DNA of 24,760 nucleotides from CAYOHR01 sp964512145. GTDB lineage: Bacteria > Bacteroidota > Bacteroidia > Flavobacteriales_G > JALEGO01. How positions within the stretch are numbered: position 1 is the stretch's first letter; every line of letters begins with the position of its first letter. The notes below the pieces were generated by a model that was not told the origin of the DNA, did no database searches, and saw nothing but the letters and a program-made list of their open reading frames with translations. Shown in pieces: positions 1 through 6,759 of the stretch. The position numbers and the translations under genes were made by a program. Where the stretch lies: the NCBI GenBank assembly GCA_964512145.1, contig CAZEIM010000040.1, positions 1 through 24,760 of the forward strand, given 5' to 3'.

Positions 1-277
1 CTCCTAATTTACCATTTAATTCAATATTTTTTGATGATGAAATCCCTATTATGTTCTCTTTTCTTTTAATTTCATTTAAATTTTCTTGAATTTCATTAAA
101 GTATTTTAATACAGTATTTAAGGTAGAGTCTTTGTCCGTACTTTCTAATCTCAATGATTCAAGTTCATGCATTAATTTTTCTTTTTCTACATCCAATTTT
201 GGAGTGTCTTCTGAACAAGAAAAAAGAAATATTGTACAATAAATAAAAACAAAAATATTTTTTATAGGAAAATACAT
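1..277 (-). CDS. Coiled-coil lipoprotein, N-terminal part (runs off the window)
   Basis: Partial gene read on the minus strand from an ATG at 277-275. It begins with a basic, hydrophobic leader (MYFPIKNIFVFIYC) ending in a lipobox, LFSC, with the probable lipidated Cys at about residue 22. This is followed by SEDTPKLDVEKEK and a charged heptad-like stretch containing RLESTDKDSTLNTVLKYF and then NEIQENLNEIKRKENII, which looks like a coiled coil. The frame stays open to the window edge (92 codons), so the 3' part is missing. I recognise no named family; lipoproteins of this kind are common and uncharacterised in Bacteroidota. It lies 22 bases downstream of the SRP RNA gene on the same strand. 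Lipoprotein status is well supported; function is unknown. Confidence 0.72.
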   Translation of the reverse strand, partial: MYFPIKNIFVFIYCTIFLFSCSEDTPKLDVEKEKLMHELESLRLESTDKDSTLNTVLKYFNEIQENLNEIKRKENIIGISSSKNIELNGKLG

Positions 278-299
278 AGTATAAAAATTGTTGTAAAAA

Positions 300-406
300 G
301 GGTAAGTTACCTATNNNNNNNNNNNNNNNNNNNNNNNNNNNNNNTACCCTTGCTCCGTTCCCAGCCTGGGGGAGTTCAGAGGGAGCTGATTGCATAGGAC
401 TTACCC
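300..406 (-). ncRNA. ffs: Signal recognition particle RNA (bacterial small SRP / 4.5S type), with 30-N gap
   Basis: Read on the minus strand, the RNA starts GGGUAAGUCCUAU at 406 and ends AUAGGUAACUUACCC at 300. The ends pair: GGGUAAGU with ACUUACCC and CCUAU with AUAGG, with a two-base UA bulge. The apical part has the SRP domain IV signature: CCCCCAGG, then CUG-GGAA-CGG, then AGCAAGGG. That gives a GGAA tetraloop at 361-358 on a three-pair stem, next to the conserved symmetric loop CAGG/AGCA that binds Ffh. The 3' end runs into five U residues (299-295), as expected of an intrinsic terminator. The 30 N (315-344) fall in the 3' arm. If the gap length is right the RNA is about 107 nt. The RNA binds Ffh and docks ribosomes to FtsY for co-translational membrane insertion. 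Confidence 0.88.
315..344. other. Run of 30 N inside the SRP RNA gene
   Basis: Thirty unknown bases. They interrupt the 3' arm of the SRP RNA between the Ffh-binding apical hairpin and the closing terminal stem. The true length and sequence are unknown. Confidence 0.99.
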
Positions 407-410
407 ATTG

Positions 411-418
411 CAAATATA
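411..418 (-). promoter_or_regulatory. -7 promoter element of the SRP RNA (TATATTTG)
   Basis: TATATTTG on the minus strand is an exact match to the Bacteroidota -7 consensus TAnnTTTG. It ends 4 bases (CAAT) before the GGG that begins the SRP RNA, which is the right distance for a transcription start there. Nineteen bases upstream is ATTT, only a partial match to the -33 TTTG. Confidence 0.65.
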
Positions 419-493
419 CAATTAATAACATATTTTAAAATATTATTAAAAAAATAAATAACAACAAGCTATTTATAATAAAAAAATGAGTAT

Positions 494-2239
494 CTATTTT
501 AATTTTTCCATTTGCTCTTGAGAAAGTTTACTTATATCAGCGTACATTAATGCATCAATAGCATTGTTGAATTTTGGGTCTCGGTTAAATCCTATAAACA
601 AAGCATTTTGCATAAGGTATTTTTTTATTAATACAGGCATTTTTACATGATTTTGTTCAATATCCTCAATCATAAACTCTAATTCTTTTAAAGAGATATG
701 ATTTAATTCTTTTAATAATTTTAATTCTTTATTTTTTAAGGTAAACTCTACTTTGTTTTTAGGTTTAACCCATTGACTGATTTGTTTATCAAAGTAAAAT
801 TTTTTAATAAACTCTATCATAATATATTTAGAGGTATCTGAGTAAGAATTACTGATAGAAACAGGGCCGATAATATATTGTAGTTGAGGGTTATTTTCTA
901 GCACTTTTACTATACCTTTCCATAATAAAAACAACGGTAGTCCCTTTTTTTGATATTCATCAATTACGAAAGACCTTCCCATTTCTAAACATTTTTTAAG
1001 CATGGGGTTAATTTTTTTATCAAATTCAAATAATGTACTTATATAAAACCCTTTTTGCTTATAAGAGTTAAAAAGTTCATTTCCTATACCCAAACGGTAT
1101 CCACCAACTAGTTTTTGTTGTTGGTTGTCCCATAATAATAAATGTTTATACGTTAAATCAAACTCGTCAATGTCCAAAGCATTTAAGCTTCCTTCTCCAA
1201 TGTTTCGATAGGTTATTTCTCTTAATCTGCCTATTTCTTTTATTGTTTCAGGTATATGCTGCATTTCACACAAAAAGGCATGATAGTCGCCCACTTGAAA
1301 TAATGCATGATTTTTTTTTAAGTTTTCTATTTCTTCTAAAATAACCTCTTTTGAAATGGGAGACATAATATCTTTTGCTTTAGGCGATTTTTTATCTCGT
1401 TTAAAGAAAAAAATTGATGCAATTGAACTTTTTTCTGAGGATAATGCATAGGTTCTCATTCGCAAATATTTCGATAAAATATCTACATCTTTTATTTGCT
1501 CTATTTCATGAGCAGAAATAGGCTTCCCAATTCTTATTTTTAATTCATAGTCTTTTTTGTTTAATAATTCATGCGGAATTCTTACTGTTCTAAGCTTTGG
1601 ATGAATTAATCCCAAAAGATAAAATGGTATGCTGTTTTTTCCTTCAAAATAAACAGGAACAACCGGGCATTTAGCTTTTTTAATAATTTTAATAGCAGAT
1701 GGATGCCATACTTTATCTGTTATTTCACCCGAGCTGAATGAAGCGACTTCTCCGGCTGGGAAAATACCCAGGCTATGACCTTCTTGAACGTATTTTAGTG
1801 CTTCTTTAACTCCAGCTAAACTTTTAAGGGTACTATTTTTCCCCTCAAATGGATCAACAGGAATAATAGAATGTTCCATGGGTTTAATTTTTTGAAGCAA
1901 AAAATTTCCCATTACTTTATAGTCTTCTCTAACGGTTGGAATGATATTGAGCAAACCTAATCCATCTAAGGCGCCAAATGGGTGGTTGGAAACCGTAATA
2001 AAACCGCCTTTTAATGGAATGTTTTTTAAGTCTTGTTCAGGAATTATAACTTTAATATTCAGCTCTTCGAAAGCATATTTCGTAAACTCTTGTACCGATT
2101 GTGTTTTTTTATCCTTTAATAAAATGTATAAATCATTTAATGCATCTAGTTTTAAAGATTTAAAAATTAACTTTGTGACCATATCCGGCAACTTAATTTT
2201 TGAAGCCTTTTGAATATCATCGGGTTTAATTAATGCCAT
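494..2239 (-). CDS. Bifunctional OlsF-like acyltransferase (PlsC-type O-acyltransferase plus GNAT-like N-acyltransferase)
   Basis: A 581-residue protein with two catalytic halves. The N-terminal half is a PlsC/hemolysin-type acyltransferase: SNHPFGALDG at residues 84-93 is the catalytic His-Asp motif (an H-X5-D spacing, seen in the OlsA/GlsA-like branch, instead of H-X4-D), and GIFPAGE at 158-164 matches the FPEG-type motif. The C-terminal half (about 300-560) looks like an OlsB/acyl-homoserine-lactone-synthase-type GNAT domain, with ITYRNIGEGSLNALDIDEFD, then LWDNQQQKLVGGYRLG, then a GRSFV element. This order is that of OlsF, which makes ornithine lipids from ornithine by N- then O-acylation and is known from Serratia and Flavobacterium. 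Glycine- or serine-based aminolipids are an alternative product. No signal peptide; it should act at the inner face of the membrane. The start is 55 bases from a divergent TonB receptor gene. Confidence 0.8.
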   Translation of the reverse strand: MALIKPDDIQKASKIKLPDMVTKLIFKSLKLDALNDLYILLKDKKTQSVQEFTKYAFEELNIKVIIPEQDLKNIPLKGGFITVSNHPFGALDGLGLLNIIPTVREDYKVMGNFLLQKIKPMEHSIIPVDPFEGKNSTLKSLAGVKEALKYVQEGHSLGIFPAGEVASFSSGEITDKVWHPSAIKIIKKAKCPVVPVYFEGKNSIPFYLLGLIHPKLRTVRIPHELLNKKDYELKIRIGKPISAHEIEQIKDVDILSKYLRMRTYALSSEKSSIASIFFFKRDKKSPKAKDIMSPISKEVILEEIENLKKNHALFQVGDYHAFLCEMQHIPETIKEIGRLREITYRNIGEGSLNALDIDEFDLTYKHLLLWDNQQQKLVGGYRLGIGNELFNSYKQKGFYISTLFEFDKKINPMLKKCLEMGRSFVIDEYQKKGLPLFLLWKGIVKVLENNPQLQYIIGPVSISNSYSDTSKYIMIEFIKKFYFDKQISQWVKPKNKVEFTLKNKELKLLKELNHISLKELEFMIEDIEQNHVKMPVLIKKYLMQNALFIGFNRDPKFNNAIDALMYADISKLSQEQMEKLK

Positions 2240-2294
2240 TTTTTAATGATTTATAATATTTGATATAAAAATAGTTAATTTTACCGCAATTTTC

Positions 2295-4856
2295 ATGTAT
2301 TTATTTCGTTGCCTCATATATGCTTTTTTTTCATTCATGAAATACGGGTTGTTTGTACTTTTTTTATCTATAGCAACTTATCAGGCTTTATTTTCTCAAA
2401 CTTGTGAAATTAAAGGAGTTGTTAAAAATGAATTTGGTCAGCGGATTCAATACGTGTCGGTTTCGGGTAAAAATATACAGTCAACACAGGGAGTAATTTC
2501 TAACGATAAAGGAGAATTTACACTTAAGATTAAAAATGAAAAAGCAAAGCTTTCGTTTTCACATATATCTTATAAAAGAAAAGAAGCTTGGGTTTCTTGT
2601 GCTGATTCGGTTATTGAAATCGTATTACTTTCTAATTTAATTACTTTTCAAGAGATCTCGGTACAAGGAGAAAAAAGTGAAGGGGTAAATATGGATAAAA
2701 TTGATCCTAAAAATTTTAAATCTTTACCTAGTGCATCAGGTAGTTTTGAGTCGATATTATTTTCTCAGGCAGGGGTTAGCTCTAGAAATGAATTAAGCAG
2801 TCAATATTCGGTTAGAGGAGGAAATTTTGATGAAAATTTGATTTATGTAAATGACATTGAAATTTTTCGTCCGATTTCAGTTAGGGCAGGACAACAGGAA
2901 GGATTAAGTTTTATAAATTCCGACATGGTTGGAGATGTTTTTTTTTCTGCAGGAGGATTTGAAAGTAAATATGGAGATAAGTTATCGTCTGTACTAGATG
3001 TAAAATACAAACAAGTAGACAGCTTTTTTGTAAAAGCAGAAGCTAGTTTTTTAGGAGCTTCATTATCGTTTGGAGATGTATCGAAAGATTATCGTTTTCA
3101 GCATATGCACGGAGTTCGATTAAGATCGAATCAATATTTACTAGGAGCCTTAGAAACACAAGGAGACTATCAGCCAGTTTTTGCAGATTATCAAACACTA
3201 ATTACGTATGATATAACTTCAGAGTGGTCGGTTTCTGTGTTAGGAAATATTTCTATTAACAAATATAATTTTACTCCCGAAAATAGACGTACCGATTTTG
3301 GTACCGTTCAACAGGCTTTGCGCCTGAATGTTTTTTTTGAAGGACAAGAAAAAAACTCATTTGACACATATACAGGAGCTGTAACCCTTAAGTTTCAGCC
3401 AAATTTTAAAACCGTATATAAATGGATTAATAGTACATATGGCTCAAATGAATTAGAATTATTTGATGTGTTGGGGTATTATAGATTAAGTGAATTAGAA
3501 GCAGATTTATCTAAAGAAGAATTTGGTGATGAAAAATTTAATTTAGGGGTAGGGGGGTACTTAAGTCATGCGCGAAATGAATTGTATTCAAGAGTTTATG
3601 GGAGTCAGTTTTTAGGAAAACATTTTTTTGAAAACAGTAATATTCAGTGGGGAATTAAATACCAAACTGAAAAAATCAGGGATCGAACCAGAGAATGGTT
3701 GTTTATTGACTCTTCTGATTATTCTTTGCCACATTTTCCTGATTCTGTTGGATATTCAAACAGCATTCTACAGCCTGATAAGTTTGTGCAACTTCAGGAG
3801 TTTTATAATTATCAACATGAAATATTTTCTCACAGATTTCAATCTTTTTTTCAATATAATTTTACGATAAAAAAGGACAGTAGTTTATATGATTTTTCAT
3901 TAGGAAATAGGTTGAGTTATTGGACATATAATAATCAATGGTTAGTAAGCCCAAGGTTTACGTTAAAATTTACTCCAAATACAACAACAAGAAAAACGAA
4001 TTATAGAGCTGCTTTAGGTATATATCACCAACCTCCATTTTACAGAGAGATGAGATCGTATACCGGCACGTTAAATAATGAAATTAAAGCGCAATCATCA
4101 GCTCAACTACTTTTGGGAGTGGATTATTTTTTTGAGGTTTGGGATAGGCCTTTTAAGTTTACGGCTGAAACCTATTATAAATATTTGTGGAATTTAATTC
4201 CCTATGATATTGATAATGTAAGAATACGTTATTATGCTGAAAATAATTCGGTAGGGTATACATATGGATTAGATTTAAAATTAAACGGTGAGTTAGTAAA
4301 AGGAATTGACTCTTGGTTTAGTTTATCTCTTCTTAATGCCAAAGAAAATATTTCGGATGATTCATATTATGTTTTTTATAATGATAATGGAATAAAAATA
4401 ACCCCTTCTGTAGCTGATCAAAATGTTGTGGATAGTATATTGGTTGAACCCGGTTATATTCGTAGACTTACCGATCAAAGGGTAAATGTTGGGTTGTTTT
4501 TACAAGATTATTTTCCCAATCACCCCGAATATAAAGTACATCTTAATTTATTATATGGAAGTAGAATTCCTTATGGAACTTTGCAGTTTAGAACCATAGA
4601 TACCTTATTATTAAGCCCATACAGGAGAGTGGATATTGGTTTTTCGGCTATGCTTAAGTCACCTCAAAAAAAGTACAAAAGTGCCATTTTAAACTATACG
4701 AATTCTATTTGGGCCACTTTAGAAGTGTTTAATTTATTTGAAATGAACAATACTATTTCGTATTTATGGGTTCGTGATATATACAACAGACAGTGGCCCG
4801 TGCCTAATTATTTAACCTCCAGAAGAATTAACCTAAGAATTGCTGTTGAGTTTTAA
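2295..4856 (+). CDS. TonB-dependent outer-membrane receptor with carboxypeptidase-regulatory-like N-terminus
   Basis: An 853-residue outer-membrane protein. After the signal peptide (cleavage probably after ALFSQ, about residue 35) comes a carboxypeptidase-D-regulatory-like beta sandwich (about 37-112; IKGVVKNEFGQRI, GVISNDKGEF). The plug domain follows at about 140-240, with YSVRGGNFDENLIYVNDIEI and then SAGGFESKYGDKLSSVLDVKY. The rest is a beta barrel rich in aromatic residues that ends in a terminal Phe (RINLRIAVEF), as expected for BamA recognition. The first ATG gives an untypically long leader; the ATG at 2337 (MKYGLFVLFLS) gives a classical signal peptide and is a good alternative start. 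There is no SusD partner next to it, so a polysaccharide-utilisation role is not supported and the substrate is unknown. It ends 3 bases from the stop of the convergent next gene. Confidence 0.88.
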   Translation: MYLFRCLIYAFFSFMKYGLFVLFLSIATYQALFSQTCEIKGVVKNEFGQRIQYVSVSGKNIQSTQGVISNDKGEFTLKIKNEKAKLSFSHISYKRKEAWVSCADSVIEIVLLSNLITFQEISVQGEKSEGVNMDKIDPKNFKSLPSASGSFESILFSQAGVSSRNELSSQYSVRGGNFDENLIYVNDIEIFRPISVRAGQQEGLSFINSDMVGDVFFSAGGFESKYGDKLSSVLDVKYKQVDSFFVKAEASFLGASLSFGDVSKDYRFQHMHGVRLRSNQYLLGALETQGDYQPVFADYQTLITYDITSEWSVSVLGNISINKYNFTPENRRTDFGTVQQALRLNVFFEGQEKNSFDTYTGAVTLKFQPNFKTVYKWINSTYGSNELELFDVLGYYRLSELEADLSKEEFGDEKFNLGVGGYLSHARNELYSRVYGSQFLGKHFFENSNIQWGIKYQTEKIRDRTREWLFIDSSDYSLPHFPDSVGYSNSILQPDKFVQLQEFYNYQHEIFSHRFQSFFQYNFTIKKDSSLYDFSLGNRLSYWTYNNQWLVSPRFTLKFTPNTTTRKTNYRAALGIYHQPPFYREMRSYTGTLNNEIKAQSSAQLLLGVDYFFEVWDRPFKFTAETYYKYLWNLIPYDIDNVRIRYYAENNSVGYTYGLDLKLNGELVKGIDSWFSLSLLNAKENISDDSYYVFYNDNGIKITPSVADQNVVDSILVEPGYIRRLTDQRVNVGLFLQDYFPNHPEYKVHLNLLYGSRIPYGTLQFRTIDTLLLSPYRRVDIGFSAMLKSPQKKYKSAILNYTNSIWATLEVFNLFEMNNTISYLWVRDIYNRQWPVPNYLTSRRINLRIAVEF

Positions 4857-4859
4857 CAA

Positions 4860-5420
4860 CTAATGATCTTCTTTAGTGCCATTGTATTCTTCTTCTTTAT
4901 GATAATCCCTAATGTTTATTTGGTCTTTATTTACTACAGCATCGGGATGGTGATCTTGCAAATGAATATTCCCAAAAAATAAATTTTTATTTCTAGTATC
5001 AGCGGGGTCATCAAATTCAACCGTTTTAATGGCGTAATATTCATTAGTCATCGATTCGTTAAACCGACTTTTTCCGGTGGGTATTCTTAAAAAATCATCG
5101 TAATCTAATACTAAAGAATATTCGGCTTTATGATCGAAAAAAACCTGATAATGCATGTATTTTTCTAAATGAATGGAGCAATAAATTACCCCTCCTCCAA
5201 TTGATTTCTTTTTGTATAAATAAAATTCTCCGTCAATAGAGTCGTTCACATGATTTTTAACAAAATGCCAGTGTTTTCTTTCCATGTAATGATCTAATTC
5301 AGTTTTCGACTTAAAATGTAATATTTTTGCCGGATCCTCGTCTTGAGCATTTAGTATACTTAAATGACAAGAGAATAAAAGGAATAAAACTTGATATAAA
5401 TATATTTTTTTCATAAACAT
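4860..5420 (-). CDS. Small secreted protein of unknown function
   Basis: A 186-residue protein I do not recognise. It begins with a signal peptide (MFMKKIYLYQVLFLLFSCHLSILNAQ). Cleavage after NAQ before DEDP is the usual signal peptidase I pattern in this phylum, although LFSC could also be read as a lipobox. The ATG at 5414 (MKKIYLY) is an equally good start. The mature part (about 160 residues) is charged and rich in aromatic and His residues, with alternating strands such as GEFYLYKKKS and GGVIYCSIHLEKYMHYQVFF. The C-terminus is polar (YHKEEEYNGTKEDH). It has no paired Cys or catalytic motif. It is convergent with the TonB receptor gene, only 3 bases between the stops, so it is probably not functionally tied to it. 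Confidence 0.7.
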   Translation of the reverse strand: MFMKKIYLYQVLFLLFSCHLSILNAQDEDPAKILHFKSKTELDHYMERKHWHFVKNHVNDSIDGEFYLYKKKSIGGGVIYCSIHLEKYMHYQVFFDHKAEYSLVLDYDDFLRIPTGKSRFNESMTNEYYAIKTVEFDDPADTRNKNLFFGNIHLQDHHPDAVVNKDQINIRDYHKEEEYNGTKEDH

Positions 5421-5476
5421 TTTTTTGTGGTTTTACTATAAAATTCGAATTAGGGTTACATTTATTTAATATTTTT

Positions 5477-6676
5477 TTAACAATATTTTTGAATGGCCTT
5501 TGAAATTATGTGAATGGCTTGATCTATTTCTTTTTTACGAATGATTAATGGAGGGCAAATCCGTAAGCACTTATCGTTATGTAAAAACCAGTCGGTAATT
5601 AATCCGTTTTTTATACACTCATGCATGATGCTTAATACTATATCATTACTTTCAAATTCTAGAGCATATAACAATCCTTTTCCTCTAATTTTAGATACAT
5701 GTATAATTTTTTTAAGACCATTAAATAGATACTCACCTTGTAGCATGGATTTTTTTAGAATATCATTTTTTTCAATGTACTTAATAGACGCTAATCCGGC
5801 ACAACAACTTAATGGATGCCCACCAAACGTTGTAATATGCCCTAAAACCGGATTGTGCGATAATGTTTGCATAATACTTTTGTCGGCAATAAATGCACCT
5901 AAAGGCAATCCGCCTCCAAGAGCTTTACCTAAAATTAATACATCCGGTATAACTCCTAGCGTTTCAAATGCAAACATAGAACCTGTTCTGCCTATGCCGG
6001 TTTGAATTTCATCAAACATTAATAAACAATTATGTTTTTTACATTTTTTTTTTTTCTTCTCTAAAAATTTTTTATCCGGTAAAATTATACCCGCCTCTGC
6101 TTGTATAGGTTCAATAATAACACATGCTGTTTTATCATCAATAATTTTTAGGCTTTCAATATTATTAAATTCAATAAAAAATATATCGGGTAATAAAGGT
6201 CTAAATTTATTCTTAAAGTATTCATTACTCATTAAACTTAGAGCTCCGTGAGTGCTTCCATGATAAGCATTTTTTGCAGCAATTATTTTAGTTTTTCCGG
6301 TATATCGCTTGGCTAATTTTAATGCTCCTTCAACAGCTTCAGATCCCGAATTAACAAAAAACACCGTATTTAATGAATTGGGCAGTAATGAAGTAAGTTT
6401 TTTAGCAAGTTTTGTTTGAGGACTTAATATATATTCTCCATACACCATCACATGTTGATGTTTTTTTATCTGTTGAATAATAGCCCTTTGAATGGATGGA
6501 TTATTATGTCCAATATTGCTAACACTAATTCCAGATATAAAATCAATATATTTTTTATGATTATAATCTATTAAATATACCCCTTTTGCTCTATTAATAT
6601 TTAACGATAGAGGGGTTTGTGATGTTTGAGCAATATGTTTTAAAAAATATTGTTTTTGAAGGTTAGAAGTATTCAT
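5477..6676 (-). CDS. Class III PLP-dependent aminotransferase (acetylornithine/ornithine-type)
   Basis: A 399-residue fold-type I PLP enzyme of the class III aminotransferase family, full length. Visible motifs: VNSGSEAVEGALK (108-120, PLP phosphate binding), NAYHGSTHG (136-144), FDEIQTGIGRTG (221-232, with the Asp that contacts the pyridine nitrogen), and GKALGGGLPLGAF (250-262) in which Lys251 should form the Schiff base. Such enzymes move the terminal amino group of ornithine, acetylornithine, GABA or similar donors to 2-oxoglutarate. The exact substrate cannot be read from the sequence, and it is not in an arg cluster. Residues 207-214 (KKKKKCKK) are encoded by a 12-A run at 6055-6044, in the helix between the two main motifs. 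It appears monocistronic, with a TATATTTG promoter element about 40 bases upstream. Confidence 0.88.
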   Translation of the reverse strand: MNTSNLQKQYFLKHIAQTSQTPLSLNINRAKGVYLIDYNHKKYIDFISGISVSNIGHNNPSIQRAIIQQIKKHQHVMVYGEYILSPQTKLAKKLTSLLPNSLNTVFFVNSGSEAVEGALKLAKRYTGKTKIIAAKNAYHGSTHGALSLMSNEYFKNKFRPLLPDIFFIEFNNIESLKIIDDKTACVIIEPIQAEAGIILPDKKFLEKKKKKCKKHNCLLMFDEIQTGIGRTGSMFAFETLGVIPDVLILGKALGGGLPLGAFIADKSIMQTLSHNPVLGHITTFGGHPLSCCAGLASIKYIEKNDILKKSMLQGEYLFNGLKKIIHVSKIRGKGLLYALEFESNDIVLSIMHECIKNGLITDWFLHNDKCLRICPPLIIRKKEIDQAIHIISKAIQKYC

Positions 6677-6719
6677 AAAAACCGTTCATAATTTTTTGAG
6701 TTAATCTATCTTTTTTTGG

Positions 6720-6727
6720 CAAATATA
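6720..6727 (-). promoter_or_regulatory. -7 promoter element (TATATTTG) for the aminotransferase gene
   Basis: Exact TAnnTTTG match on the minus strand in the 83-base divergent intergenic region. It predicts a start near 6715 and a leader of about 40 bases. No clear -33 TTTG is seen. Confidence 0.5.
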
Positions 6728-6730
6728 TAG

Positions 6731-6738
6731 TATGTTCG
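6731..6738 (+). promoter_or_regulatory. Possible -7 element (TATGTTCG) for the ABC transporter operon
   Basis: TATGTTCG differs from TAnnTTTG at one position and lies 21 bases before the ATG at 6760. It sits only 3 bases from the opposing element at 6720-6727, so the two promoters would share a binding region. The match is imperfect and no -33 box is clear. Confidence 0.33.
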
Positions 6739-6759
6739 TTTAATAAATTCGTCCAAGAA

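Noticed and set aside
165..431. An 88-codon minus-strand frame across the first N gap
   Set aside because: It overlaps the SRP RNA and the lipoprotein gene in a different frame, crosses the gap, and has no protein-like features; the RNA and lipoprotein explain the region.
2295..4856. SusC-type glycan importer
   Set aside because: No SusD-like lipoprotein or glycoside hydrolase lies nearby, and at 853 residues the receptor is short for the SusC family.
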